Positions 9,146 through 18,149 of a DNA stretch of 40,476 nucleotides are shown here, in pieces. The notes below the pieces were generated by a model. The model was not told the origin of the DNA and did not search any database. It saw nothing but the letters and a program-made list of their open reading frames with translations. The stretch spans positions 1 through 40,476 of the forward strand of contig CAMAZH010000025.1 in the NCBI GenBank assembly GCA_945863035.1, in the 5' to 3' direction. Position 1 is the first letter of the stretch, and each line of letters begins with the position of its first letter. The translations under genes were made by a program, and so were the position numbers. This DNA is from Chitinophaga pinensis (lineage in GTDB: Bacteria > Bacteroidota > Bacteroidia > Bacteroidales > GCA-2748055).

Positions 9146-12100
9146 ATGATGAAAAATAGATTGAGAAAAAACATATTGATATTCTGCGCTGCACTGGGAG
9201 TTTTCAGCTTTACTGCAGTTCAGGCTCAGCAAGATGAGATATCAACTACAACCACCACGGCTCAGGTTCTGGACGAATCAGGCATGCCGGTACCATCAGT
9301 GTTTGTTATTTCTTTCGTCGCTAACGACAAAGTATTAACCGATGCTGAGGGTAACTTTTCCATTAAGGTAGCCTCGCGCTCCCGGGATCAGATTGTAATC
9401 GATGAACCCGGATATGAAATCAACATTACCGAAACGATTGGCGGAACTATTGCGGAAAAATCGCTTACACTTAAAAAAGTAAACCTTTTCGACAAACGCG
9501 AGATTTCACTGCCCTATCAGCCCTTTAATAATAATCGCAATGTATCGTCGGTAAACATTATTACCGGGGAAGAATTGGCTTCACATCCTTCAACCTCATT
9601 TCTCGAGGCACTCGCGGGACGTCTTCCCGGATTGGATGTGCGCACCATGAACACTGCACCGGGTCATGAATCGGTTTACGCTTCAATTCGCGGAGTCAGC
9701 GCTTCCATTTATATTGATGGTATCATGAGGGACCCTTCCGATCTTTCGGTTTTTGAAGTCGAAACGGTACAGGTTATTAAAGATTTATCCGGCAGAGCAA
9801 TGTTGGGTATATCAGGAGTAAACCCTGTAATCTGGATAACCACAAAAAAAGGTGTGAACTTTAATAAAGAGGTTAAAGTAAGTGCAGAATACGGATTCAG
9901 CTCTCCAACCTCACTTCCTGGTTATCTGGATTCGTATCAGTATGCTTCTCTATATAACGAGGCGCTTCAGAATGATGGTCAGCTTCCATTATATACGCAG
10001 GAAGAACTTGACGCATACAGGGATGGGACCAATCCCCTGTTTTACCCAAACATCGACTATTATGGGAGGTATGTAAAAACCTCAACTCCCCTGAGGAGAG
10101 TAAACGTCAATTTTAGCGGGGGAGATGAGAGAGTCAACTACTTTTCCCTACTCGATTATGTTGGATCCGATGGTCTTGAATCAATAGGTGAACAGACAAA
10201 ATCAGACCGATTCAAATTAAGGGGGAATGCAAACATCAAATTAACCGACTTCATTCAAATGAACGTTAACCTTTCCGGAACTTATGGTAAATCAAGGTAT
10301 CCGAACGAAGGAGGTAGCGCTGGTCATTTCAACATGTTTGATGTCCTTTCAAGCTATCCTTCCAATGCGCACGCAATGAATTACAAAGATTCACTTCTCC
10401 TTATCAGCGACGATTACGGAACCAACATGGAGAATGAACTCTTGCACAGCGGATATGCGATAGGCGTGGATTTGAACACTCAAAACAGTGCCAGTCTTTT
10501 AATAGACCTGAACGATGTTTTGGAAGGACTTACTTTCTCAGGAACTGCCTCCTTTGATATCTATAGCAATATTACCACAAACAAAGGTGGAACCTCTGCA
10601 TTGTACCGTCTTTTGGCCGACACTACCTTTCAGCGAATCCAGGAAGAAGTAATTGAACCGACTTTAAGCCAGGGATTCGATGACTTTCTCAGAAGAACCG
10701 TTGGATACCTGCAGTTTAATTACGATCGTGTATTTAACAAACACGCCATCACGATGAACGCTACCTATTATCAGGGTCTGGTTGAGAGCAGAAGCACATC
10801 GCCGAATTATCAGCCTGCAAAAATGCAGGATCTCTCCTACAGAGCCAATTATGTTTATGACGAAAAGTACATACTTCAGCTCGACTTGTCGTATTCGGGT
10901 AGCATGAAGCTCCCAGTGGGTAAGCAATTTAATCTATACCCAACGGTTGGAGCTGCATGGGTTGCCAGCAAAGAGTCGTTTTTAAGCAATGTTTCAGCTA
11001 TTGACTATTTGAAAGTTTATACTTCGCTGGGAGTTATGGGGAATGACAATTTCTCACTTTCAGGATACAATCCATATTATCTCTCGAGAACCCTTTGGTA
11101 TGATGCAGGAGACTGGCAGTCAGGAATTCAGGGAAGCAAAGGAAGCGTGGTAAATGTGTACAATATCCAGCAGGCTGGAAGTTCCAACTTCACTCTCCCG
11201 AAAAGAAGCTATATGAATATTGGCGCACAGGCTGATTTATACAAAAAACTTCTTTCTGTTGAACTGAATTACTTCTACCAGAAAGATTATGATCATATCT
11301 CCCAAAAGAGCAGTTCTACTCCTTCTTTATATGGAACAGAAGGATTTCTGCCCGCCACAAACTTTGGAGCCAACAACAAATGGGGTCTCGATGGTATGGT
11401 TAGCCACTCGAACAAAGTAGGCGATTTCCAATACAGCCTTGGCGTCAACATGATGTACATAAGAGGTAAAGAACTTATAGTTGACGAACCTGTTGCTCAG
11501 GAAGAATATAGAAAGAGAGCCAATAAAGACTCCGACCTTATCTGGATGTATGAAGCTGATGGTCTTTACCAATCACAGACTGAAATCGACAACAGCACCG
11601 TTACTCAGAGTTGGGGAACGGTGAAACCCGGAGACATCCGCTATGTCGACTACAATATTGACGGAACAATCGATGAAAAGGATATTCATACCACTGAAGC
11701 TCATTTTCCACGAATATCTTATGGCATTAATCTTTCAGCCAACTATAAAGGTATTGGGGTATTCATCCTTGGGCAAGGTATCGCTGATGGAGAAACAATT
11801 CTTTCAGACCCGAAATATTTTTGGGTCAATGGTTCCAACCAGAATTATTCCGAGGTGATGCTTGACCGTTGGCCTAACACCAACGATTATCCCCGCCTGA
11901 CTACACAGTCGCAGAACAATTACCAGACGTCATCCTTTTGGTTGGCAAATGCAGCCTACTTCAGACTAAAAAATGTGGAGGTGAGTTACACCCTGCCAAG
12001 AACCCTTACCCAAAAAGTAGGTGCAAGGGACGTCAAGTTGTTTGCCCGTGGAACAAACCTATTGGTAATGTCGGAATTGAGCAAGTATAACATCAATCCT

Positions 12101-12175
12101 GAAAATAGCTATGCAGGCGTATGGACCTACCCAATGCTTAAGTCGTACACATTTGGGGTTTCTTGCAAGTTTTAA
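9146..12175 (+). CDS. susC: Divergent SusC/RagA-family TonB-dependent transporter (SusC2)
   Basis: This second SusC-like importer is about 1009 aa. An in-frame ATG at 9059 would add 29 residues encoded by the hairpin region. I prefer 9146 (or the next codon, 9149) because MMKNRLRKNILIFCAALG starts a normal signal peptide ending VQAQ. It is unlike SusC1: the EVVVVGYG TonB-box motif is missing and the equivalent stretch reads REISLPYQPFNNNRNVSSVN. The plug retains LEALAGRLPGLDVR, YIDGIMRDPSDLSVFEVETV and INP/GVNPVIWITTKKG-type features in modified form. The barrel ends LKSYTFGVSCKF with a terminal Phe. The sequences differ enough that this is not a recent duplication. SusD2 starts 19 nt after its stop. 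It probably takes a related but distinct fragment. Confidence 0.94.
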   Translation: MMKNRLRKNILIFCAALGVFSFTAVQAQQDEISTTTTTAQVLDESGMPVPSVFVISFVANDKVLTDAEGNFSIKVASRSRDQIVIDEPGYEINITETIGGTIAEKSLTLKKVNLFDKREISLPYQPFNNNRNVSSVNIITGEELASHPSTSFLEALAGRLPGLDVRTMNTAPGHESVYASIRGVSASIYIDGIMRDPSDLSVFEVETVQVIKDLSGRAMLGISGVNPVIWITTKKGVNFNKEVKVSAEYGFSSPTSLPGYLDSYQYASLYNEALQNDGQLPLYTQEELDAYRDGTNPLFYPNIDYYGRYVKTSTPLRRVNVNFSGGDERVNYFSLLDYVGSDGLESIGEQTKSDRFKLRGNANIKLTDFIQMNVNLSGTYGKSRYPNEGGSAGHFNMFDVLSSYPSNAHAMNYKDSLLLISDDYGTNMENELLHSGYAIGVDLNTQNSASLLIDLNDVLEGLTFSGTASFDIYSNITTNKGGTSALYRLLADTTFQRIQEEVIEPTLSQGFDDFLRRTVGYLQFNYDRVFNKHAITMNATYYQGLVESRSTSPNYQPAKMQDLSYRANYVYDEKYILQLDLSYSGSMKLPVGKQFNLYPTVGAAWVASKESFLSNVSAIDYLKVYTSLGVMGNDNFSLSGYNPYYLSRTLWYDAGDWQSGIQGSKGSVVNVYNIQQAGSSNFTLPKRSYMNIGAQADLYKKLLSVELNYFYQKDYDHISQKSSSTPSLYGTEGFLPATNFGANNKWGLDGMVSHSNKVGDFQYSLGVNMMYIRGKELIVDEPVAQEEYRKRANKDSDLIWMYEADGLYQSQTEIDNSTVTQSWGTVKPGDIRYVDYNIDGTIDEKDIHTTEAHFPRISYGINLSANYKGIGVFILGQGIADGETILSDPKYFWVNGSNQNYSEVMLDRWPNTNDYPRLTTQSQNNYQTSSFWLANAAYFRLKNVEVSYTLPRTLTQKVGARDVKLFARGTNLLVMSELSKYNINPENSYAGVWTYPMLKSYTFGVSCKF

Positions 12176-12194
12176 TTTTATAAAAAGCAGAATT

Positions 12195-13874
12195 ATGAAA
12201 CGAATACTATTATTATTCATACCGGTTGTGCTGTTCTCCGCATGTGAATTTATGGAGCCCATGCCGATACAGGATCAGACTACTGAGGATTTATGGAGCC
12301 ATGCAACCTATGGCGAAGGAATCCTGACAACGGCTTATGCCCGACTCCAGAATTCCTATCCGGTTAACATGGATTATTACACCGACAATGCAGTTCCTTC
12401 GCAGCCGGGTTTAAATAAACTTGCACTTGGAAGCTGGACTATTGAAAACAATCCGATTGGAGATTGGGACAACAGTTACAACAGCATCAAATACCTGAAT
12501 ATTTTCATTGATCATGGGACAACTCTTACATATAGTGTTTCCGATCAGGTGAAAGACTCCATTCTCAAAGCAAACCGCATGGGTGAGGCTTATTTCCTGA
12601 GGGCATGGTACCAGTGGCAGTTGCTTAAGAACTATGCCGGATATTCCACTAATGGGACAGAAGCATTGGGTTTTCCAATTGTTACAACAGTTCTTGAACA
12701 GGGCGATGATCTGGATTTGCCCAGAAACACCTACGAGGAATGCGTTACTCAGATTGTTAGCGACTGCGACAAGGCCATTGCTATTCTTCCCTTAATGTAT
12801 AATCAGGGTACCGACCCTTACCTCGGATTAAGAAGCAGAGGTCGTGCATCCGGATTAGGCGCAATGGCATTGAAGGCCACTGTTTACCTGAATGCAGCAA
12901 GCCCCGCTTATGGGAGCTCAAGTCAGGCACTCTGGCAACGTGCTGCCGTCGCAGCTGCTGAGGCAATTCAGGCTTCTGGTGGTCTTCTGGATCTTGCTGA
13001 TTATGCCAACTTCAACACCGCAGGAAGCTTTGACAATATTTGGATACAGCCTACCTACCTGGGACGCGGTGAGGAAATGAGTTTTTACCCTCCCTCACTT
13101 TATGGTGCGGGTTTATGCAACCCTTCACAGAACCTTGTAAACGCATTCCCGGCAATTGATGGATATCCCATCGACCGTAGCAGTAATTATGACGCGAACA
13201 ATCCTTACCTGAATCGTGACCCAAGGTTTTACCGTTTTATTTTCTTCAACGAGGATAATTACAACAGTACAATTATCCAAACTCAGGAAGGCGGGGCCGA
13301 CAGTCCGGGCGGATTGAACCAGCAGGGAACACGAACAGGTTATTACCTGAAAAAATTAACCAGCAAGAAAGTACGTCTCAAACCCGGCTCTATGAATACA
13401 GATGTGAAATTCTACGTCTATCTGGGAAAAACCGAACTCTATCTAAACTTTGCCGAGGCCGCAAATAAAGCGTTAGGACCCAACGACGCTTCACTGGGCT
13501 TTTCTGCTGTCGATGTAATGAAAACAATCAGGAAAAGAGCAGGCATTGATTCCGATGCTGCAGCTGAAGGTTATGACGATCAGTACCTGACGGAGCAAGC
13601 GGGTGCAGGTGCAGACGCTTTTAACGAATTCATTCTCGAGACAAGAAGACTGGAACTTTGCTTTGAAGGCTTCCGCTTCTGGGATATACGCAGGCTTAAC
13701 CTCCCGATGAACCATACCGTAAAGGGTGTTAAAATTACCGGAACAACCGGAGCTTTTACTTATCAATATGTTGATGTGGAAAATCACAGTTTCCAGGAAT
13801 ACATGAGATATGTCCCGGTTCCATATTCCCAAACCCTGATTATGGATAATTTGGAGCAGAATAGTGGCTGGTAA
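12195..13874 (+). CDS. susD: SusD/RagB-family nutrient-binding outer-membrane lipoprotein (SusD2)
   Basis: The frame is open from 12111, but the upstream part overlaps the SusC2 coding end and lacks a signal. ATG 12195 gives a clean lipoprotein signal with lipobox LFSAC followed by EFMEP. The mature ~540 residues show SusD features: AYFLRAWYQWQLLKNYAG, LYLNFAEAANKALG, AVDVMKTIRKRAG, RRLELCFEGFRFWDIRRL and a C-terminal NSGW. It is the lid for SusC2. It differs clearly from SusD1 apart from the fold motifs, so the two pairs are separate lineages rather than a local duplication. Confidence 0.96.
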   Translation: MKRILLLFIPVVLFSACEFMEPMPIQDQTTEDLWSHATYGEGILTTAYARLQNSYPVNMDYYTDNAVPSQPGLNKLALGSWTIENNPIGDWDNSYNSIKYLNIFIDHGTTLTYSVSDQVKDSILKANRMGEAYFLRAWYQWQLLKNYAGYSTNGTEALGFPIVTTVLEQGDDLDLPRNTYEECVTQIVSDCDKAIAILPLMYNQGTDPYLGLRSRGRASGLGAMALKATVYLNAASPAYGSSSQALWQRAAVAAAEAIQASGGLLDLADYANFNTAGSFDNIWIQPTYLGRGEEMSFYPPSLYGAGLCNPSQNLVNAFPAIDGYPIDRSSNYDANNPYLNRDPRFYRFIFFNEDNYNSTIIQTQEGGADSPGGLNQQGTRTGYYLKKLTSKKVRLKPGSMNTDVKFYVYLGKTELYLNFAEAANKALGPNDASLGFSAVDVMKTIRKRAGIDSDAAAEGYDDQYLTEQAGAGADAFNEFILETRRLELCFEGFRFWDIRRLNLPMNHTVKGVKITGTTGAFTYQYVDVENHSFQEYMRYVPVPYSQTLIMDNLEQNSGW

Positions 13875-13911
13875 TGTTTACCGTTTAATAGATTATTTTA
13901 AAAAGAAAATT

Positions 13912-15348
13912 ATGAAAAAGATATTAATATTCTTTCTGATTGCAGGCTTACTCAACAGTTGCTACGACGATTTCAGGCTCGATTATGAGCACTCCACTGT
14001 TGCTTTTTCATACGTGACAGGAGGTTCTAACCAACCTGGCGTTTTATGGAGATCGGTTGTTAAAGATGAAGGCCTGAGGTTGGATGTGGGGATTTACCTC
14101 GCTGGCATCCTTGAAAACGGAGAAGAGCGCTGGGCTGATTATGAGATCGACCCCACCCTGCTTACCGGGACCTCCTACACACTGATGCCCGACGATTATT
14201 ACACCTTGAGTAACGAGAGCAAGTTCATTATTCCCAGCGGTAAATTAATCGGCAGAGTAACAGTAAGTCTTGATTCGGCAAAATTCGTGAATGACACGCT
14301 TGCCAAATCCCCGACTTATGCAATTCCTTTTCGCCTGACCGCAACATCGGAAGACTCTATCCTTTCGACTCAGAGCACTCAAATTGTGGTTATTAAATAC
14401 ATTAATCACTATGAAGGCTTTTACGAACAGAAGGGTATTTTCGAAACTTTCAGCCCCGATGGCAGCAAACTGAATGCTAGTTCCATAGATAATGTTTTAC
14501 TGACAACCACGGTGCTCCTGGATACCATTGAAACCAATGGCTCCATGAACCTGATTGGACAGGATTACAAAATGAAACTGACAGTGAATAGTGACAATTC
14601 GGTTTCCTTTGCATACAGCCCGAATTTAAGTAACGACAACGCCCCGAAAAATCTGGGACTTGATGCAACCCCAACAACATCTTCTGTTTCGACTTGGGAG
14701 GATATCAATGGTATTAATGATGGCTATCAGCCTACAAGCTCCGAGGATAAAGGTGTTACTGCTTATGGTAACTGGCCTAATGCGGAAACCTGGAATTGGG
14801 TTCAATATGATTTACCTTCCGTATTCTATCTGAACAAATCGGATGTTTACTGGTGGACCGATTTAGGCGGGATTCTGATTCCTTACAACACCTACGTTGA
14901 ATATTGGGATGTTGACAACGAACAATGGCGCATTCTTGAAAATCCGGTTGTTAATGGAGTCAGCATCTCAGCTCAGGATTATGGCAATATGGACACCCTT
15001 GTATTCAATGGGGAGAACCCCACATCGGGAGTTGACGCCAACAAATGGAACATCACAACTTTCGACCCGGTTTTAACCAACAAGATAAGATTGCACTTTA
15101 TCGCAACCGAATCCCAGGGGATCCTTGAGTGGCAGATTTGGGGCGTACCGGCTTCCTCCGGATTGGAAATGACCCAAATTGAAAGTATCACTCCAAATGG
15201 AGCCAATACTTACAATCCTGAAACAAAAACGTTTACACTAAATTATAAGGTTGATTACACTTATGAGAATTATCATACCAACGTATCCACAACCTTAAAA
15301 TGGAGAAACAGAATACGCGACGGTGTCAACGAATGGAGAGTTGAATAA
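13912..15348 (+). CDS. Surface glycan-binding lipoprotein, DUF1735 (BT_3987-like) plus discoidin-like module
   Basis: ATG 13912 is chosen over the upstream in-frame ATG at 13864, which overlaps SusD2, because it gives a lipoprotein signal with lipobox LLNSC then YDDF. The ~478-aa protein sits in the SusE/SGBP position right after SusD2. Residues ~20-165 look like a DUF1735/BT_3987 N-terminal Ig-like domain (TPTYAIPFRLTA, IVVIKYINHYEGFY). Residues ~255-413 form a discoidin-like module: INDGYQPTSS, WVQYDLPS, DVYWWTD, IPYNTYVEYWD. The C-terminus (TYNPETKTFTLNYKVDY) is typical of DUF1735-containing SGBPs. It is predicted to hold the target glycan at the cell surface for the two transporters. Its discoidin module shares a motif pattern with the N-terminus of the GH127 at 23255. 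It has no catalytic signature. Confidence 0.85.
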   Translation: MKKILIFFLIAGLLNSCYDDFRLDYEHSTVAFSYVTGGSNQPGVLWRSVVKDEGLRLDVGIYLAGILENGEERWADYEIDPTLLTGTSYTLMPDDYYTLSNESKFIIPSGKLIGRVTVSLDSAKFVNDTLAKSPTYAIPFRLTATSEDSILSTQSTQIVVIKYINHYEGFYEQKGIFETFSPDGSKLNASSIDNVLLTTTVLLDTIETNGSMNLIGQDYKMKLTVNSDNSVSFAYSPNLSNDNAPKNLGLDATPTTSSVSTWEDINGINDGYQPTSSEDKGVTAYGNWPNAETWNWVQYDLPSVFYLNKSDVYWWTDLGGILIPYNTYVEYWDVDNEQWRILENPVVNGVSISAQDYGNMDTLVFNGENPTSGVDANKWNITTFDPVLTNKIRLHFIATESQGILEWQIWGVPASSGLEMTQIESITPNGANTYNPETKTFTLNYKVDYTYENYHTNVSTTLKWRNRIRDGVNEWRVE

Positions 15349-15472
15349 ATAAAGCAATTAAACGATTTCTCAGCCAAACATACAGAAGTCCTGGAAGTAC
15401 TCGGTAATTTGACTGTTTAAATTTGCAAGTGGTTTGTGGTTAATAAATAGTAGTTAGTTCGGGATTAGTTTG

Positions 15473-15504
15473 ATGAAGGGAAAGGTAATAGCCTTTCCCT
15501 TCAT
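15473..15504 (+). terminator. 13-bp perfect hairpin after the SusC/D operon
   Basis: ATGAAGGGAAAGG (15473-15485) and CCTTTCCCTTCAT (15492-15504) pair perfectly around a 6-nt loop, TAATAG. The stem is strong, but the downstream sequence ATTTAAC is only weakly T-rich. It may be a partial terminator or a 3'-stabilising element for the transport operon. It ends 18 nt before the UroD-like gene, so a run-through transcript would carry it in that gene's leader. Confidence 0.65.
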
Positions 15505-15522
15505 ATTTAACAAGCAATTAAA

Positions 15523-16533
15523 ATGAACAGGCGCGACATTATCAAGTTAGTACTTGAGGGGAAGAAGCCCCCATACACCCCGTGGTCGTTCAAATACACT
15601 TTGGAAGCCAAAAAGCTGCTTCAGCAACATTACAACACTGAAGATCTTGATGTTGTCCTCCACAACCATATCTTAATGCTCGGAAGCGATATCGGTTTCT
15701 TCACCAGTATCGGGAATAATCTGTATCAGGATGTTTTTGGCGCGATATGGGACCGCAGTATTGATAAAGACATTGGCAATATTGCCGGATGTGTTTTGGG
15801 TGAACCCTCTCTTGAAAATTACAGTTTCCCTGATCCCCTTGATAATAGGTTTTTCGCCGACATAGAAGAATCAATTGAGGCAAAACCGGATATGTTCAGG
15901 CTTTTCCAGATTGGCTTCTCGTTATATGAGCGCGCATGGACCTTGCGAGGCATGGAGAATCTGCTTATGGACTTCATGCTTAATCCCGGTTTCGTGCACG
16001 AACTGCTATCTGCCATTGCTGATTATAACATTGCACAATTACAGGAAGCGATGAGATATGATATCGACGCCGTTTATTTTGGCGACGATTGGGGCCAACA
16101 ACACGGATTAATTATGGGCTACGACACATGGAAGGAATTCATCTACCCACAGCTTAAAAGAATGTACAAGGCTGTTCATGACGGGGGAAAATACGTTTTC
16201 ATCCATTCCTGCGGTGATGTCGACGAACTCTTTGATGATCTCATCGAAATTGGGGTGAATTGTTTTAACCCTTTCCAACCGGAAGTAATGGATGTAACTG
16301 CTTTAATGGCAAAATACAATGGGCGACTCACTTTTCACGGAGGTTTATCCATGCAAAAAACACTTCCGTTTGGAACCCCGGAGGAAGTCTGTGTTGAAAC
16401 GGAAAAACTAATTAAAGCTGGACTGGAGGGTTCCTTCATTCTTTCACCCTCGCATGCCATTGAAGGCGATACTCCATTGAAAAACATGTTGACATTCATA
16501 AACTTAGCCAAGTCTCAAATCACAGGAACCTGA
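15523..16533 (+). CDS. Uroporphyrinogen decarboxylase-superfamily protein (MtaA/CmuA-like), not haem UroD
   Basis: This 336-aa cytosolic protein (no signal peptide) has the UroD/methyltransferase TIM-barrel pattern: FGDDWGQQHGLIMGYDTWKEF, KYVFIHSCGD, LTFHGGLS and FILSPSHAIEGDTP. True UroD proteins have an N-terminal RQAGR motif, absent here (PYTPWSFKY instead), so haem synthesis is unlikely. His228-x-Cys230 matches the H-x-C zinc motif of corrinoid methyltransferase MtaA. The usual third Cys is not evident and His311 sits near that place. The gene is followed after 42 nt by a sugar permease, and hairpins flank the pair. One inferred role is demethylation or other C1 handling of a methylated sugar, but no corrinoid protein is nearby. 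Superfamily is secure; function is unknown. Confidence 0.85.
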   Translation: MNRRDIIKLVLEGKKPPYTPWSFKYTLEAKKLLQQHYNTEDLDVVLHNHILMLGSDIGFFTSIGNNLYQDVFGAIWDRSIDKDIGNIAGCVLGEPSLENYSFPDPLDNRFFADIEESIEAKPDMFRLFQIGFSLYERAWTLRGMENLLMDFMLNPGFVHELLSAIADYNIAQLQEAMRYDIDAVYFGDDWGQQHGLIMGYDTWKEFIYPQLKRMYKAVHDGGKYVFIHSCGDVDELFDDLIEIGVNCFNPFQPEVMDVTALMAKYNGRLTFHGGLSMQKTLPFGTPEEVCVETEKLIKAGLEGSFILSPSHAIEGDTPLKNMLTFINLAKSQITGT

Positions 16534-16575
16534 TTCACTAAAAAAATCTTCCGTAAAAGATAAAGAAATAAATAC

Positions 16576-17991
16576 ATGGAAAAATCAACTGGCATCAATA
16601 CCAAATATGTTCTTTTTCTTGCACTTGTTTCTGCAATGGGAGGATTACTCTTTGGCTACGACTGGGTTGTAATAGGAGGTGCGAAACCATTCTACGAGCG
16701 CTTTTTCGGCATCACCTCATCGGCAACCTTTCAGGGCCTCGCAATGAGCAGCGCTCTTTTTGGTTGTCTCATTGGAGCAGCCTTCTCAGGATATTTTACA
16801 GATAAATACGGGAGGAAAATCCCTCTTTTGTTTGCCGCCTTCCTTTTTATTTTCACATCCATTGGTACGGGTGCTTTCAACTCATTTGCTGTATTCATGA
16901 CCTTCAGAGTACTCGGGGGAGTTGCAATTGGTATTGCCTCCAATATCTCACCGGTTTATATTGCCGAGATAGCACCTGCCCATATGCGGGGAAAACTTGT
17001 TGCCATAAACCAGTTGACAATTGCAATTGGAGTTCTGGGAGCGCAACTCACCAATATGTTTATCGCTGAGCCTGTGGCCTTGGGCGCAACGGATGCGATG
17101 ATCGCAGGCTCCTGGAACGGGCAGATGGGATGGCGTTGGATGTTCTGGGCCTGCAGCGTCCCTGCAAGCATTTTCTTTGTGCTGATGTGGCTTGTGCCTG
17201 AAAGTCCGAGATGGCTCGCACAAGCAGGCAATATAGACAAATCGTTCAAGATTTTTCAGAGAATTGGAGGAACCGATTACGCGAAACAGGAAACTGATGA
17301 AATCATCAAATCCGTGAAAAAGACCAATGGATCCGACCCACGCGTTACACTCTCCTATTTGTTCTCAAAAAAACTAGCCCCTGTTATCATTTTGGGAATT
17401 GTGTTGGCAGTGTTTCAGCAATGGTGCGGTATAAATGTGATTTTCAACTATGCTGAAGAAGTATTCGCTGCTGCAGGTTATGGAATCTCAAGCACTCTGT
17501 TCAACATTGTGCTCACCGGTAGCGTCAGTCTCATATTCACAGTGTTTTCAATGTTCCTGGTTGACCGGTGGGGGCGAAAAGCACTTATGCTTACCGGTGC
17601 TGGAGGACTTGCAATCGTTTACACAATAATTTCAACCGGTTATTATCTGGAGATAAAAGGCCCTTTCATGCTTTTTTGGATGGTGGTCGCAATTAGTGTT
17701 TATTGTCTTACTTTGGCTCCGATAACCTGGGTTCTATTGTCTGAAATATTCCCAAACAAAGTCAGGGGTCAGGCCATGTCGGTCGCCACCTTTGCACTTT
17801 GGCTATCCTGCGCCATTCTGACGATTACATTCCCTTTCTTGAACAAGGGATTAGGCACATCAGGAACTTTTGTGGTTTATGCCATAATCTGCGTGCTGGG
17901 TTTTTTCTACATTTTGAAAAAGCTTCCTGAAACCAAAGGCAAATCCCTTGAGCAGATAGAAAAAGAACTTACAGGCAGCTTGCTTTCTTAA
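16576..17991 (+). CDS. MFS sugar porter (XylE/GLUT-like pentose:H+ symporter)
   Basis: This 471-aa inner-membrane permease has 12 predicted TM segments and the standard sugar-porter signatures: DKYGRK after TM2, RVLGGVAIG in TM4, PESPRWL at the end of the N-half, QQWCGINVIFNYAEEVF in TM7, VDRWGRKALML between TM8 and TM9, and PETKGKSLEQIE after TM12. It most likely moves a monosaccharide released in the periplasm, with L-arabinose the context-based guess, into the cytosol by proton symport. It lies 42 nt behind the UroD-like gene. An inverted repeat follows in the 158-nt gap before the first GH51. Family is sure; substrate is inferred from neighbours. Confidence 0.93.
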   Translation: MEKSTGINTKYVLFLALVSAMGGLLFGYDWVVIGGAKPFYERFFGITSSATFQGLAMSSALFGCLIGAAFSGYFTDKYGRKIPLLFAAFLFIFTSIGTGAFNSFAVFMTFRVLGGVAIGIASNISPVYIAEIAPAHMRGKLVAINQLTIAIGVLGAQLTNMFIAEPVALGATDAMIAGSWNGQMGWRWMFWACSVPASIFFVLMWLVPESPRWLAQAGNIDKSFKIFQRIGGTDYAKQETDEIIKSVKKTNGSDPRVTLSYLFSKKLAPVIILGIVLAVFQQWCGINVIFNYAEEVFAAAGYGISSTLFNIVLTGSVSLIFTVFSMFLVDRWGRKALMLTGAGGLAIVYTIISTGYYLEIKGPFMLFWMVVAISVYCLTLAPITWVLLSEIFPNKVRGQAMSVATFALWLSCAILTITFPFLNKGLGTSGTFVVYAIICVLGFFYILKKLPETKGKSLEQIEKELTGSLLS

Positions 17992-18011
17992 AAGGGAGAG
18001 GCATCAGAATA

Positions 18012-18048
18012 GAATTCCATAATATGGTCGTTATATCCAATGGAATTC
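18012..18048 (+). promoter_or_regulatory. 9-bp perfect inverted repeat between the permease and GH51 genes
   Basis: GAATTCCAT (18012-18020) and ATGGAATTC (18040-18048) are exact reverse complements around a 19-nt AT-rich loop. No U-tract follows. It lies 20 nt after the permease stop and about 100 nt before the GH51 start at 18150. It could be an mRNA-processing hairpin or an operator. It is the weakest of the four block-boundary hairpins. Confidence 0.45.
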
Positions 18049-18149
18049 ACTGGAGAACCGAGAAAAGCGAAAAAGCTTTAATCCTATGCAGTAGAGAATG
18101 ATTTTTAATGACAACAATTCAAATTAATATACCATCAAAACCGATTCTT

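Noticed and set aside
4053-13874. Recent tandem duplication of a SusC/D pair
   Set aside because: The two SusC proteins differ in TonB-box region and plug motifs, and the SusD proteins share only family-wide motifs, so they are separate lineages.
15523-16533. Annotation as hemE (uroporphyrinogen-III decarboxylase for haem synthesis)
   Set aside because: The N-terminal RQAGR signature is absent and the genomic setting is sugar uptake, so only superfamily membership is supported.
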